A DNA stretch of 64,000 nucleotides from Corallium rubrum. Its lineage: Eukaryota; Cnidaria; Anthozoa; Scleralcyonacea; Coralliidae. Below are positions 32,312-45,777 of the stretch, one piece after another. The DNA lies in the NCBI GenBank assembly GCA_964035015.1, contig OZ036005.1, positions 7,950,188 through 8,014,187 of the forward strand, read 5' to 3'. A program made the position numbers and the translations under genes. Every line of letters starts with the position of its first letter. Position 1 is the stretch's first letter. The notes under the pieces were generated by a model. It was not told the origin of the DNA. It saw only the letters and a program-made list of their open reading frames with translations, and ran no database searches.

Positions 32312-33314
32312 GTAAGTAAATTATTTTACTAATTTATTAATGAGGAAGTCTCCACTTCTCGAGTAAAATCGTCTCGCGTTAGACAGAGTAAAATATATAA
32401 GGTTCCAAATGGCAAAAATGCACCCAGTAAAGAGTTAAGTATTATAGATAAATCCGAACAATTAAAACATTGCATGAATAGGTACGTTTTGTGATGGTCG
32501 GAAATATTTTTAATTAAGTCGACACACACTTGATCTTTTCAATCTTAATTGTAGTAATGTTTAAAACACGAACATGCAGTGGTATGAATTTTATCAAGTT
32601 TAAAAATTCTAGCGCGAGGGGACGAACCAATGGTTATTTTTGCTTTGAATGATCATTTATATCATTTAATTGCTGTTTAAGATACCATTATTTTTATATA
32701 AAATTTTCAAATTATATTAAAAATTCATAAGGAAAGAAAACCACAACCAAGACGTTGTTGGTAAATATTGCAGTGAGAAAGTAGTAATTTGATGATGAAA
32801 CCGGCTCTGATCTAACTACTGACTTCAGTTGCTTTATAGCAGGCTTATCAGAAATTTGGAAAGTTTATAGTGAAAGATCATTGTTGTATGGTTTTGCAAT
32901 AAGTGCTAACAACTTTGACGCTGAAAAATGTAGTACGCTATAGAGATACAACATTTTTTGTAAAAGTAGTCAAAAATTATTCGTTTGTTGAAAATTGAAT
33001 TTCGTTACGACCCAACCTTGGACTTTGTACAACTAAGTAAAAATGAATAGTAATTTGAGAAAAGTGGTTGTGGGCGAGTGTAGGCGTGTATAATTGAATG
33101 CAATTATTGCTATCTTTTGTTCTCAGAATAACAATGTTCCTATTTCGTTGGTACTTCTTTATCTTTGTTGGCACTCATTCCTCCAATACCATAATTGAAT
33201 GCAATTGCTATCTTTCGTACTAAGGGCATCGATGTTCCCATCTTTTTTGTACGCCTTTATTTATTTTTTTGGCGCTTGTATTCTTAATACTGTGTTTCGT
33301 TTGTCAATTTGTAG

Positions 33315-33626
33315 TACCTGCTAAAGGCCCAACTATTAGGACAATAACGTCTCCCAAAGCTACTGAACTAACAGTTGTTTGGTCGAAGTTGTCAGCGGAC
33401 GACGCAAATGGAGATATTACCAGTTATACTGTCTGCTATCAACTTACCAGCAGTGGAAGTGATGTCTCCTGTACCTATAATAAAACAGTCAATGGTGCTG
33501 ACAATATGACGGTGACTTTAAGTGGTTTACATGAGGCTACAACCTATGACGTTGCGGTTAAAGCTACTAATGGGGCAGGGACCGGAGATCTTGGCACGAA
33601 AAGGAGTGGAAAAACTCGAGAAGCTA
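33315..33626 (+). CDS. Fibronectin type III exon 5
   Basis: 312 nt, phase 1-1, acceptor ATTTGTAG, donor GTAAGT. Starts PAKGPTIRTITSPKATEL and ends RSGKTREA. Its first half matches exon 4, while the CTYNKTVNGADN segment matches exon 2, suggesting exchange between neighbouring copies. Confidence 0.9.
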
Positions 33627-34606
33627 GTAAGTAAATTATTTTACTAATTTATTAATGAGGGAGTCTCCACTTCTCGAGGAAAATCGTCTCACGTTAGACA
33701 GAGTAAAATATATAAGGTTCCAAATGGCAAAAATGCACCCAGTAAAGAGATAAATCCGAACAATTAGAACATTGCATGCATGTGTACGTTTTGTGATAGT
33801 TGGAAATATTTTTAATTGTGTCGACACACACTTGATCTTTTCAATCTTAATTGTAGTAATGCTTAAAACACGAACATGCAGCGGTATGAATTTTATCAAG
33901 TTTAAAAATTCTAGCGCGAGGGGACGATCCAATGGTTATTTTTGCTTTGAATGATCATTTATATCATTTAATTGCTGTTTAAGATACCATTATTTTTATA
34001 TAAAATTTTCAAATTATATTAAAAATTCATAAGGAAAGAAAACCACAACCAAGACGTTGTTGGTAAATATTGTAGTGAGAAAGTAGTAATTTGATGATGA
34101 AACCGACTCTGATCTAACTACTGACTTCAGAGTCTTTATGGCAGCCTTATCAGAAATTTGGAAAGTTTATAGCGAAAGATCATTGTTGCATGGTTTTGCA
34201 ATAAGTGCTAACAACGTTGACGCTAGTACACTATACAGCTACAACATTTTTTGTAAAAGTAGTCAAAAATTATTCGTTTGTTGAAAATTGAATTTCGTTA
34301 CGACCCAACCTTGGACTTTGTACAACTAAGTGAAAATGAATAGTAATTTGAGAAAAGTGGTTGTGGGCGAGTATAGGCGTGTATAATTGAATGCAATTAT
34401 TGCTATCTTTTGTCCTAAGAATAACAATGTTCCTATTTCGTTGGTACCTCTTCATCCTTGTTTGGCACTCATTCCTCCAATACCATAATTGAATGCAATT
34501 GCTATCTTTTGTATTAAGGGAATCAATGTTCCGATCTTTTTGGTGCGCCTTTATTTTTATTTGGCGCTTGTATTCTTAATACTGTGTTTCGTTTGTCAAT
34601 TTGTAG

Positions 34607-34918
34607 TACCTGCTAAAGGACCAACTATTAGTACAATAACGTCGCCGAAAGCTTCTGAACTAACAGTTGTTTGGTTAAAGTTGTCAGCGGACGACGCAAA
34701 TGGAGATATTACCAGTTATACTGTCTGCTATCAACTTACCAGCAATGGAAGTGATGTCTCCTGTACCAGGAGTGAAACAGTCTATGGTGTTGATACTACA
34801 ACGGTGACTTTAAGCAGTTTAAATGAGGCTACCACCTATGACGTTGCAGTTAAAGCTACTAATGGGGCAGGGACCGGGGATCTTGGCACGAAGAAGAATG
34901 GAACAACTGGCCAAGCTT
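34607..34918 (+). CDS. Fibronectin type III exon 6 (last recognised)
   Basis: 312 nt, phase 1-1, acceptor TTTGTAG, donor GTAAGA. Starts PAKGPTISTITSPKASEL and ends KNGTTGQA. It shares CTRSETVYGVDTT with exon 3. The donor is weaker than the GTAAGT of the others, and no acceptor exon follows in the next 29 kb that I can recognise, so the next exon may be short, of unknown type, or beyond the window. If the intron were retained, the frame would stop after about 10 codons. Confidence 0.9.
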
Positions 34919-35760
34919 GTAAGAAAATTATTGAAATTATGCATGGTTAAGAAATACGCGACATTTCAGTCTACAAGGCATACGTGCCTTTGTTTATAGA
35001 GTTTTAGGAATAGCGCATACTCAAAGCATTTCTTAATATATGCAATCCGGCTTGTTTGCGATATCCCGCTGCATCTCGTCTGGCATTCGGTGGATTCCTT
35101 TAATAGGATTGTCCAAAGGTAGTTCAAACCCTGTAAGTCAGCGGCAAATACCGTATTTCCTCAAACAATTAAGCGCCCTACTCTTTCAGCAAAAATATTT
35201 AATAACCGCACTCCCGCTTGTTCGGACCTCACTATTCTAGGCTGATGAAGAAGGTTTAACACTGTAAAAGGAATACAAAGCCAACCAACAGCAAGCATAG
35301 TGTTGTTTGTGTTGTCACTTTTACAAAACTAAACTATTTTTTGGAATCAAAATAGGAAACCATGCAGCTTCTTTTTCTTCAAGTCTCCGTAACGCGTTCT
35401 GATAATTTTTTTACAAGTCCAAAGTATCGTTTTTTAACAATTTTAGTGGAATTCTGTAGAATTTTCTTATTTTGTTTACAAAAATCAGCTCAGTATTATA
35501 ACGTTAAAAAATACAATGACAATTTGGACATAAAATACTTCGCAAAATATTTTAAAATTTATAGTTTGCCCAACACGTATCTTTTTCAAAAGCGGATCTA
35601 AGTAGCCATTTTATATGGTTCAAATTTTCACCAAATTTACCCAAGATGTGTAAACTGAAGGTACGATTTAAAAGACGTAGCAAAAAGTAAAATAATTTTC
35701 AGTTACAAATAAGAAAGTTGATTTCTTTACAAAAAAATTGTTGCAACTGAATCAATAAGT
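34919..35760. other. Region downstream of the FN3 array
   Basis: AT-rich. The only notable word is TACCGTATTTCCTCAAACAATTAAGCGCC at 35148-35177, which looks like a fragment of a dispersed repeat. No gene recognised. Confidence 0.4.
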
Positions 35761-36078
35761 AGAAAAGGCAAAATTTTTGCCCTTCCTATGTAAATATGTT
35801 TGCAAAATCTCACAATATAAACACATCAAATAAATAAGAAATGCAAAATATTTGCCACTCCTATGTAAATATGTTTGTAAAATCTCACAATATAAACATA
35901 TCAAAGAAATAGGAAAAGCAAAATTTTTGCCACTCCTATGTAAATATGTTTGTAAAATCTCACAATGTAAACATAAAGAAATAGGAAATGCAAAATTTTT
36001 GCCACTCCTATGTAAATATGTTTGCAAAATCTCACAATATAAACATATCAAAGAAATAGGAAATGCAAATTTTTTGTC
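35761..36078. repeat. ~75-bp tandem repeat, about 4.2 copies
   Basis: The unit includes GCAAAATTTTTGCCACTCCT, ATGTAAATATGTTTGCAAAA and TCTCACAATATAAACATATC. Copies differ at a few positions and one lacks about 6 bases. There is no variable spacer, so it is not a CRISPR array. From 36079 to 36395 nothing is recognised. Confidence 0.9.
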
Positions 36079-36395
36079 ATTGGACAACTTTTGTTTCAAA
36101 ACTCGAAAACAACTAGTTATTCGCTAAACGCTTGAACGCAAATGGTAGTGTTGTAATTATGAGTATTAGTAGTGTACTTATGAGTAATTATAAGGGACAG
36201 TATTCTTATAATAGATAATTTTATGTACAAATATAGCAATTTTAAGTTTTAAAATGTTCTCAAGCTTCAGGAATTCCAAAACAACATAGTTTTGCGCTTT
36301 CTCGACTATTAGCAAAATTAATATATTCCTGACACACTTAGTTTGTTTAATAGATATTTTTGTTAAATTTGTCTTATAGGTATTGCCCCAGGCTG

Positions 36396-37117
36396 ATAGA
36401 CCACGTGATAAATAAGGGTAGACGAGAGTATAGTTTAATTGTTTTAGTACTTAGTAATTAATTTACTAATTAGTTTAATTGTTCTAGTACTTGTACACCT
36501 AAATAGTGTCTTAATTAATTTACTAATTATACCAATATTTTTAGCAATTTTAATATTAACATGTCTTATTTGATGTTCCCAGGTAAGATTCTCATCTATA
36601 TAAACACGGCCAAGATACTTGATATAACTTTTATGTTCAATACCATTAATTTGAGTTTTTATACAGATTCCTTCTTCTCATAAGAGAAAATATTGTTTTA
36701 CTAAGATTCACAGATAACTTGTTTGTTTTGCAGTACATATTAAGAACATTATCAAGTTCCCTATTCATTATTCTTTTCAATGATTTAGAATTGTACCACA
36801 AGAGTGAAATATGTTTGCGTCATCTGCAAATATTCGAAAGGACAGCACATTCGACGAATTGGGTAGATCATTAATAAATAGCAGAAACAAGAGTGGACCA
36901 AGTGTTGAACCCTGTGGAATTCCACTTTTGGAATGACTGGATTCTTCTTTGAATTTATAATATGGACTGCCACTAGACATATCCAGGAACTAAAGCATTC
37001 AGGTATATTATTAGGTTTAAGATTGTCTGCGAATTTTATAGAAATATGACCGTAAGCGCTTTTATGTAGAGTACTGTAAATGAATGCCATGTACTGTAAG
37101 TGCTTGATTGTGGGCAT
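36396..37117 (-). pseudogene. LINE reverse transcriptase remnant
   Basis: Minus strand, several frames. Readable parts are SGIPQGSTLGPLLFLLFIND (motif B), FRIFADDANIF (motif C), NKLSVNLSKTIFSL and IKYLGRVYIDENLTWEHQI. Motif A is not recognisable in the region 36985-37117. It is 5'- and probably 3'-truncated and badly frameshifted. It belongs to a different lineage from the LINEs at 1 and 21816, judging by sequence. Confidence 0.75.
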
Positions 37118-37261
37118 TATTATTACAAATATTTAATATTTACAAGCTAGATGAACAAAAAAGCAATGGACCTGATAGTTTCATTGTTCATTGATTATAG
37201 CGGTCATGGACCAAGGGACATTCAATTTTTCTTTGGTATTATGGTACAAGTGAAGTGCCAG

Positions 37262-37559
37262 CATAGTCAATCGAGATATGGTCTGGAAACTCGGCAAACT
37301 TCAAAGCGCCTATAATGAGCTGGGATTTTATGTTGAACCGTACCTTACACCGTGCACATCCTTTGTTTTAGGTTTATTAATATTTAAATAGCACGGTTGA
37401 GTGACTGAACTGAAACGTTGCTATTGGACAATTCGTTCATTATACTAAAATACAATGTGTTCAGTGACCGTGCACCGTGCACAAAAATGCATAAAGGCGA
37501 ACAAAAAGATAGACCGAAGAATTTAGCTGAGTTTCCAGACCATATCTCGATTGACTATG
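37262..37559. mobile_element. 298-bp element with 7-bp TSD, copy 1
   Basis: Inverted termini CATAGTCAATCGAGATATGG (about 34 bp, nearly perfect). It is flanked by GTGCCAG at 37255-37261 and 37560-37566. Almost identical to 41427-41724. No coding capacity. Confidence 0.85.
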
Positions 37560-37840
37560 GTGCCAGCCATGGCAAGCATTTTACGCAATGCATGTGTAGC
37601 CTGGTTTGTAGAATACACTAGTACATGTAGCTTGTCTCTCCGTGAACATCTCCTACAGCAATAAATTGCTGGCAAAGGTATGCAGTCTCTAAGTGCCCTA
37701 TATAGTTCATTTTTTATTTACTGTGTATATTCTACATTGTAGGTATCCTTTTACAAGACTTGGGATATATGGAAGATGAGCACATACTAGACACAAAACC
37801 CTACCTTTCTAATGGCAATGTTTCCACTCTTAATGTGCTG

Positions 37841-38110
37841 TTACACGATGCGGTTTTTCTTGCAACTTGCAACAAATTTACCCATGGAAAAAAAAAACTC
37901 ACAAGTTGCAGGAAGGATGTTATACGTTCAGCAACTTGCGAACGTTGTTGCAAGTCGCAGTAAAAAGTAGAACCCATCCAACTTTTCTTGCAAGTTGCAA
38001 CACGGCAAAAATAACAAAATCGCAAGTTGCTAGGGAGTGTTACACAGTGTTATTTTTTTGCAACCTGCAACATTCACGCTATTTGTTGCAAGAAGAATGA
38101 CATCGTGTAA
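37841..38110. mobile_element. MITE with CTTGCAACTTGCAAC subterminal repeats
   Basis: Ends TTACACGATG and CATCGTGTAA are inverted. The interior is full of GCAACTTGCAAC and GTTGCAAG words in both directions. Related word usage occurs at 46306-46560 and 61074-61393. Confidence 0.75.
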
Positions 38111-38205
38111 CAGTAGATTTGTGTGTTTCATTGCCTAACATTTCTCAATTTATGGCTCTTTGTGGCAAGGAAGACCCTCAACCATCTATGAAAACAGTTT
38201 ACTGT

Positions 38206-39411
<1,206 letters not shown>

Positions 39412-39457
39412 TCTAGGCTGACACTTCACCTGCAATCCTAAAAAGAGCACAATCTAA

Positions 39458-40052
39458 AAAGTACACATGAAGCGAAAATATTAAGTTTGTCTTATTTCAA
39501 AGAACTCTTAAAATAATGAAAAATATTAATTTACTGCTTGTTCGTACTTTGCCTTGTTTTTGAGATATTCAAACTTATGTGATAATCAAATGAGTTAACT
39601 TATGACGTCATGTTGTTTGCACAATATTTTAACATTTTCAAAAATTGTGTGTGCTTTTAAACTAGTGAAAGAAATATCGTGAAACTTGTCTTTGATGTTT
39701 AGCTTCATGAACTGTAGCAATAATGGCCTATTGAATACTCATACTTCAAGAAAAGTTTTAATGGGAAAAAAATGGGGGGTCACCAAAGTTTTTTCCGAAT
39801 TAAATTAGTTTGAAGGGTAATTGGCAACCATTTTGAAACGTCATTGTTGCCATAGCAACAACTGTTTCTATTTATTTGGTAACATATGATTGTCAGAATG
39901 TTTAACTATGCATAACATTTAGTTTTCTTATTTTCCCGAATTATTTATGCACGTGTTTTGTACTCTCAAACTTCTATTTTCCATTTTTCTAGAAATTGTA
40001 TGGTCTATGCGGAGTTAATGGACAAACATAATTTTCGCTTCATGTGCACTTT
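39458..40052. mobile_element. MITE, AAAGTACACATGAAGCGAAA family, copy 1
   Basis: Left AAAGTACACATGAAGCGAAA and right TTTTCGCTTCATGTGCACTT are inverted. The next inner block AAGTTTGTCTTATTTCAAAG is shared with the element at 61758-62221. From 40053 to 40661 no feature is recognised. Confidence 0.75.
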
Positions 40053-40661
40053 AATATTACAATAAGTTTGCTATAAAAAATTGCTCTGGTACAACTGAAG
40101 GAACTGCCGTGTTCTCATTTTTTGGGAACTTGGCATGAATGTAGTCATTTCAGTTCTATTACATTTAATAGAGAGAGGGAGGAGGGGTGTGTGTCCCAAA
40201 ACATTAGCCATCCCTCTACCCATAAATGACCACTCCCTAAAACAATTTTACAGAATAACTACCTGGATATAAAAAAATTATAACAAATATAAACTTCCAA
40301 TTGTTGTTATGGCAAACTGGAAAGTTTAAACTATATCTGAATACACGCAGTTATAGTTACGTTTAATTTATTTTTTAGAAAACTTGGTAACCACAAAGTG
40401 TTTTTTATTACCTTTTATGGATTATGTATTCAAATAATAATCAATGAAAAAAACTCTAAATATTCTGTAGATCAAAAATGTGAAAGAGAACAATTGCAGT
40501 TATTTTAAAAAATTGTACTATAGCAATATCACTGAGGAACTCGTTGTAATAATAGTTGTTATTATATATTCAAAATTTATTCTCGTTGGTGATTGGCCAA
40601 AACGCCCCCGCTAATTCTCCGTATCTGGAAGCTGACGCGTTATTTCAGCTGCTGACGTGAT

Positions 40662-40726
40662 CAGCGTGCAATAATACCTTGTTTCGGATCGAACTTCGAT
40701 CCAAAACAAGGTATTATTGCACGCTG
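40662..40726. repeat. Perfect-stem hairpin
   Basis: CAGCGTGCAATAATACCTTG and following bases pair with the mirror sequence; the stem is close to 30 bp with a tiny loop at GATCGAACTTCGATC. Confidence 0.9.
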
Positions 40727-40875
40727 TCGAACCCAAGCCCCCAGCGCGGTCGGCAGCTTGCTAAAAATCCCGCCAAAACTAAGAAATTTCGACGTTGCTC
40801 TCAGAGAAAGATAGTAAAAGCACGAAGAGTATAGTTTTTGAATATATAATAAAACAATTATTGGATTCGGTTTTC

Positions 40876-40980
40876 GCATGATATCGAGAATTATCAAGGC
40901 CTCGGTTTGTGTTATCCACCTCAGCCTTCGGCCTCGATGGTTAACACAAACCTCGTCCTTGATAATTCTCGATATCATGC
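40876..40980. repeat. Foldback repeat
   Basis: GCATGATATCGAGAATTATC on the left and GATAATTCTCGATATCATGC on the right are exact complements; an inner pair GGTTTGTGTTA/TAACACAAACC extends the arm. From 40981 to 41426 nothing recognised. Confidence 0.9.
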
Positions 40981-41426
40981 TCAACCTCATTTAATAATTG
41001 TTTATTAATATACCCAGTATGTTTTTTTTATGATGTATAATCAGTATACATGTAGTGTTTCTAAAAACCTATTATGTTTTTTCCATATATAATTAAATGT
41101 GTAGTTTTAATACTAGTTATGTTTTTCTGTGTATTACATTCAGTCTTATAGCTTTCTCACCATATTCACCCACAAAATTTTGAGTTTTAATTTTGCATTT
41201 TTTACTTTTCAAAAAAAACTGTGTGAAATCACCTTAAAAACTTTATGCTATATAATATTGACCTTTAAATAAAAGATACATGTTATAATAGGTAAATAAA
41301 AGATAAAGATAATAGAAACGTCAAAACAAGAAAGGGTGCAGAAGGGTATTGAAAGTTTAACAAAGAATTTTCACCTGGTTTAAATTTTTTACGACCATCA
41401 AATGCAGTTTCCTGGTTCACTCCAGG

Positions 41427-41724
41427 CATAGTCAATCGAGATATGGTCTGGAAACTCGGCAAACTTCAAAGCGCCTATAATGAGCTGGGATTTTATGTTG
41501 AACCGTACCTTACACCGTGCACATCCTTTGTTTTAGGTTTATTAATATTTAAATAGCACGGTTGAGTGATTGAACTGAAACGTTGCTATTGGACAATTCG
41601 TTCATTATACTAAAATACAATGTGTTCAGTGACCGTGCACCGTGCACAAAAATGCATAAAGGCGAACAAAAAGATAGACCGAAGAATTTAGCTGAGTTTC
41701 CAGACCATATCTCGATTGACTATG
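41427..41724. mobile_element. 298-bp element with 7-bp TSD, copy 2
   Basis: Near-identical to 37262-37559 and flanked by a different 7-bp repeat, CTCCAGG, at 41420-41426 and 41725-41731. Confidence 0.85.
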
Positions 41725-41948
41725 CTCCAGGTAACCACTCTTCGTCACTGCTATTACTTTCAACCTTTGCTTTTATCGGTTTAGGAAGATGGGCCGAGCC
41801 GTCTTAAAACCTTATAATGTAAAACAAAAATTAATAACAGCTCATTCTATATGCATATAAAACCAAGAAACCAACAATTCAACAAGATGCAAAGCTGTGT
41901 GTAACAGAAAATGGCTGGCGTTTAAGTCATGCTTGTTATTTTCACCAA

Positions 41949-42041
41949 TTAGCTACCACATCTCTCTAAATTTCTCCTGTTGGTATTTTCAAGTCTTCTC
42001 AACTCGTATTCTGAAAGATCACCATATCCTGCAGCTGCCAT
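41949..42041 (-). CDS. Short frame with SEYELRRLEN motif
   Basis: A 30-codon minus-strand frame, MAAAGYGDLSEYELRRLENT and ten more residues. A short N-terminal helix of the form LSEYExxRLxNIxxN begins several metazoan nuclear proteins (WDR76-like among them), so this may be the start exon of such a gene or a decayed copy. TTTTTAG four bases upstream of the ATG could be an acceptor. No partner exon is recognised. Beyond the motif the frame ends quickly, which argues for a remnant. Confidence 0.35.
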   Translation of the reverse strand: MAAAGYGDLSEYELRRLENTNRRNLERCGS

Positions 42042-42405
42042 TCTTCTAAAAACAAAGTTCAGCAAATATTTGGCCTGTTTATCATATGCTGTTCGCAGAA
42101 ACAAATTCACAACTACAAAACAAAGATTTTGGGTCGAAGTAATTTCAGTAATATCTCATCTCATTCAAAAACTCACCTTAGAAGTTATCGTTGTTTGTAG
42201 GGATCAAATATTCACCAGCAAGTTGACAAAAGAATCTTGTTTTAAAGCATTTTAACAAACCTGGTTGAAGCAACTCAAGTATCCTTTGGAAGTTTCGGCG
42301 GGAAAATTTAACTCATGCGCAAAAATATCTGATTGTCGGCTTGTTGTCGGCTGTCATTCGGAAATTCTCGTTTTTAGGGAGGTCTATGTGTGATGGTATT
42401 ACATT

Positions 42406-42407
<2 letters not shown>

Positions 42408-42485
<78 letters not shown>
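42408..42485. repeat. (TA)n microsatellite
   Basis: About 38 TA units. From 42486 to 43857 the sequence is AT-rich with no recognised gene or repeat family. Confidence 0.95.
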
Positions 42486-42489
<4 letters not shown>

Positions 42490-43857
42490 CTTTACTGTAA
42501 ATAACCTCAAAATTAAGGTGGTTTTTTTGAAAACACACCTAAATTTATACGAAGAGTCCTTTGACAGATATCCGAAGAACAGTGCTAATACCAATTTTTG
42601 TCAATTCTCGAGTTCAACATAAGTGCACGATAACGTCAAATTGAGCTGTAGCAATTTCCATATAGAAATCCCGAACGTCATTTCAAGATTTTACATAGAA
42701 AATCACGGCTAGACTTGAAGTACCGTAATTTGCTTGATCATTACCGAAAGGTAGAGTTTCATATGCGGTACTTATTCAGGAGTGACATTAAATTGAGGGT
42801 TGAGAGGGTGGCACTCTTATAAATCTACGGTAATTACGATTGCTGAGTAGAATCACGGACGTTTGTTTGAGTTAGGTGACCCAGGTAAACAAATGCGACG
42901 AAGCACGCTGCCACGCTTCTCCCAGGGTACGGAGAGAAAAATGTTCCCAACTTCCCGCTGGGATTTATCCTTTGTAGTTCATATGCTAATCCATGCAACT
43001 TTTATGTTATTCTATTAGTAACTATATGCTATATTCTGGCTAACGCCAAACATGAATGAGTCCAAGTAGACTTGCGACCGCTATTTTATGATAGAACTTA
43101 TGCGCTCTAAGAAAAGATTAAAAAGCATCATGGAATTTTGGCACATTTAAGTGGAGTGCGGGAGGATCTTTTAGAACTTGTAAATGTTACTTGACAAATA
43201 TTGAAAAATGTCAGACTAGTTAGACTTCTAAAACGTCTCTAAACCTTATAGATTATCAGCTTCTCAACCTCTTCAAATTTACTAAACGATTAAATACTGT
43301 TCAAATTCACTAAACGACAAAATACTGATTAAATAGTGTTAGTTCTAATATAATGCAGGTTTACTTTTACTATTATGAAAGAGCTCTATAGTTTGAAAGA
43401 CTATAATTCTCTCCGAAATTAATTGGCTTCAGCAAGAGTATTTATTATAATTAATATGTTATTTTTTACAACAAATATGCTAGTCTGCTATAGAATAACA
43501 AATTTGGCTACTCTACCTCTCCCAGTTAACTAGCCTCGTGTAAACTGTACAGAAACTCGAAGTATAACCACTTAATAATCGACGTCTATAGGGTTCTTCC
43601 CAGCTTTTTCAAGTAGCAATAAACAGATTAGACTCTCCGCAGGAGTTTCCGTTAAAATCTCAAAATTTGTGTTACAGTTACATCATGTAGGTAATGATTT
43701 TTTTCCCAACAGACAACTTTGATATTATTTGAGTTAATGCATAGCAACTAGAAAGTATCAAAATTGTCAAATTATTTTGTTTGAAAATTCCTTACAATAT
43801 TCACATACATGCAGATCTCTTTGTTCTCAACTTAACATGCAGAGCACAGTCCGTACT

Positions 43858-44090
43858 GCGCGCGCATGTGCGAACCTAATGTTTACATCTCTATTTACAA
43901 AAATATATACTGATACCTTATTCAAGATTGTAAGCTTTTCTTGCTTCCTCTTCATCACTTGTACTTGAAGCGAAACATTTTTAGTGAAAATAGAAGAAAT
44001 CCGAAGAGATATACCCTCGCCGAATCGCTTGCTTTTCTGCCAAGTGGAGTACTTCATATAATTATCTACGAATGTCTTGTTAGAAAGTAA
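43858..44090. repeat. Left arm of a 1.9-kb inverted repeat structure
   Basis: Diverged inverted copy of 45480-45730. Shared words include AAGCTTTTCTTGCTTCCTCTT and ATTTCTTCTATTTTCAC or their complements. On the minus strand it reads ISLRISSIFTKNVSLQVQ with little interruption, and the other arm gives a similar peptide, so the arms may derive from a coding exon of unknown type. Confidence 0.65.
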
Positions 44091-44288
44091 TTTTGATACC
44101 AATTTTAGGTATTGTAAAAAGTATTACTTTGGCCAGACTTTGATATTTTCAAAATAAAAAAATAAGGAAATATACAACAAAACAACAATAATTGCAATAA
44201 AAGTAGCGTGCTGCGTTAGGCATGCAGTGTTGAAATGCAAATCAAAATTATAGCAAGGTCGACGTACTGCTGAAACGGTAGACAACGT

Positions 44289-44870
44289 GGGGGCGATTAC
44301 ATGGACCGGGCTGGCCCGGTTAACCAAGCTAGCCTGGTTGACCGGGATGACTTTACGAAACGATTACATGGAGCGGGCTATCACGGTAAGCCAAGATGAT
44401 TTCAGGCCAAAATTCGCAATTATCAAGTAAATAAGGGCAACGTTACGTTTGTTTTACTTCAGTTTTACACTAATTAGTCTATTATTTATTTTGTAAGCCC
44501 ATCATTAATAAAAAGATTGTTAAAGTCTTCGCTAACCAAGGAAAGCGTCTTCACGAAGACTAATTAATTTATTAAATCTTCGCTTTGATCACGAAACACA
44601 CAAACAACGTTGATGTTCTATTTCAGTTCCTTTCAGCACTATTTATCAGTTCACACAGTCAAGCAAACGAACGGGTATCGAAGCGAGTTGAACAGTTTAC
44701 TTTTTCAGCCCGGTTCGCCGGGATGAAAACCATTGACAACCGGAATCCTGGCAAACCGCGCTAGCCCACTTGCCATGTAAATCGAAATGTTATAAAACAA
44801 CATGCGTTTAATATACAAAGCGGGCTATAGCCCGGTTAACCGAGCTAGCCCGGTCCATGTAATCGCCCCC
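44289..44870. mobile_element. MITE with GGGGGCGATTACATGGACCG termini
   Basis: Inverted termini of about 40 bp (44289 onward, and ending 44870 as CGGTCCATGTAATCGCCCCC). The interior has many CCCGGTTAACC and GGGCTAGCCC words. Non-coding. Confidence 0.85.
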
Positions 44871-44873
44871 TTA

Positions 44874-45436
44874 GACTGCGTTCACACGAGTCCGGTATAG
44901 ACAATAAACGGTAGAACACTAGAATGTGGTTACGTTCACACGAATCCGTCACAATTTAACGACGCTTTGAAGGTGTTCACACGACTCCGGAACCCAGTAT
45001 TTCAATTTTCAATGCTGTGCACTGTTTAAGTAGCCATATCTCGTCAAAAGTAAATGGAAACGAGGAGCAATTCAAAGAATATTATCCCAGGTTTACAATT
45101 TTAGTCTTTTTGTTAGGAACTCTCCTCATTGACTATTAATCTTCTCCTATTTGGCTAATCATTGTTGTAATGTTATAATCGTTCAAACAGCAGCACAAGT
45201 TCTTAGCAGAAACTTTCCAAATAAACTTTTCCATCGCTGAAAAATACACCGGCCCAGCTGGAGTAGAGAATAAAGCGGAGCGAAAAAGTGCCGGATCTTA
45301 CGCTCACACGACGTCACCGCCCAAGGGTTCCGTTTTCAAAACACTCCGGTTAGAGCGCCGTTTTCACACAATTCATCCGGTGCCGTGTTAACGCAACGGC
45401 GTTTTCAACTCGCTCCAGACTCGTGTGAACGGGATC
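44874..45436. mobile_element. MITE with GTTCACACGAGTC termini
   Basis: Left GCGTTCACACGAGTCCGG and right CCAGACTCGTGTGAACGGG are inverted, and GTTCACACGA occurs again inside. It abuts the preceding MITE. Confidence 0.7.
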
Positions 45437-45479
45437 TGAAAGGCGAATAACAGTCCGTACTGTGCGTGATCCACGACAA

Positions 45480-45730
45480 TCTTTGTTTTGGTCTCAAACA
45501 AGACATTCGTAGAAAATTACACGAAGTACTCAGCTCAGTGTAAACCGTTTGGAGCAACAACCAATTAAGCGATTCGGCGAGGATATCTCTTCGGATTTCT
45601 TCTATTTCTGCTAAAAATGTTTCGTTTCAAGTACAAGTAATGAAGAGGAAGCAAGAAAAGCTTACAATCTAGTTGAATAAGGTATCAGTATATTTTTTGT
45701 ATATAGAGATGTAAACATGCATTAGTTTCG
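45480..45730. repeat. Right arm of the 1.9-kb inverted repeat structure
   Basis: Partner of 43858-44090. The two MITEs at 44289 and 44874 lie in the spacer. Confidence 0.65.
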
Positions 45731-45777
45731 TAATATACAGTTTAATATATTCTTAAGTCTTAACTGCCAACTTAATA

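Noticed and set aside
35761-36078. Possible CRISPR array
   Set aside because: Repeats are directly adjacent with no unique spacers, and the genome is eukaryotic.
35752-36127. Repeated-cysteine frames on both strands (HCEILQTYLHRSG, LLCKYVCKISQ)
   Set aside because: Both come from the 75-bp tandem repeat on opposite strands; low-complexity AT-rich composition.
42313-42622. YIYIYI frames at (TA)n tracts (also 49020-49274 and 59016-59243)
   Set aside because: Pure microsatellite translation.
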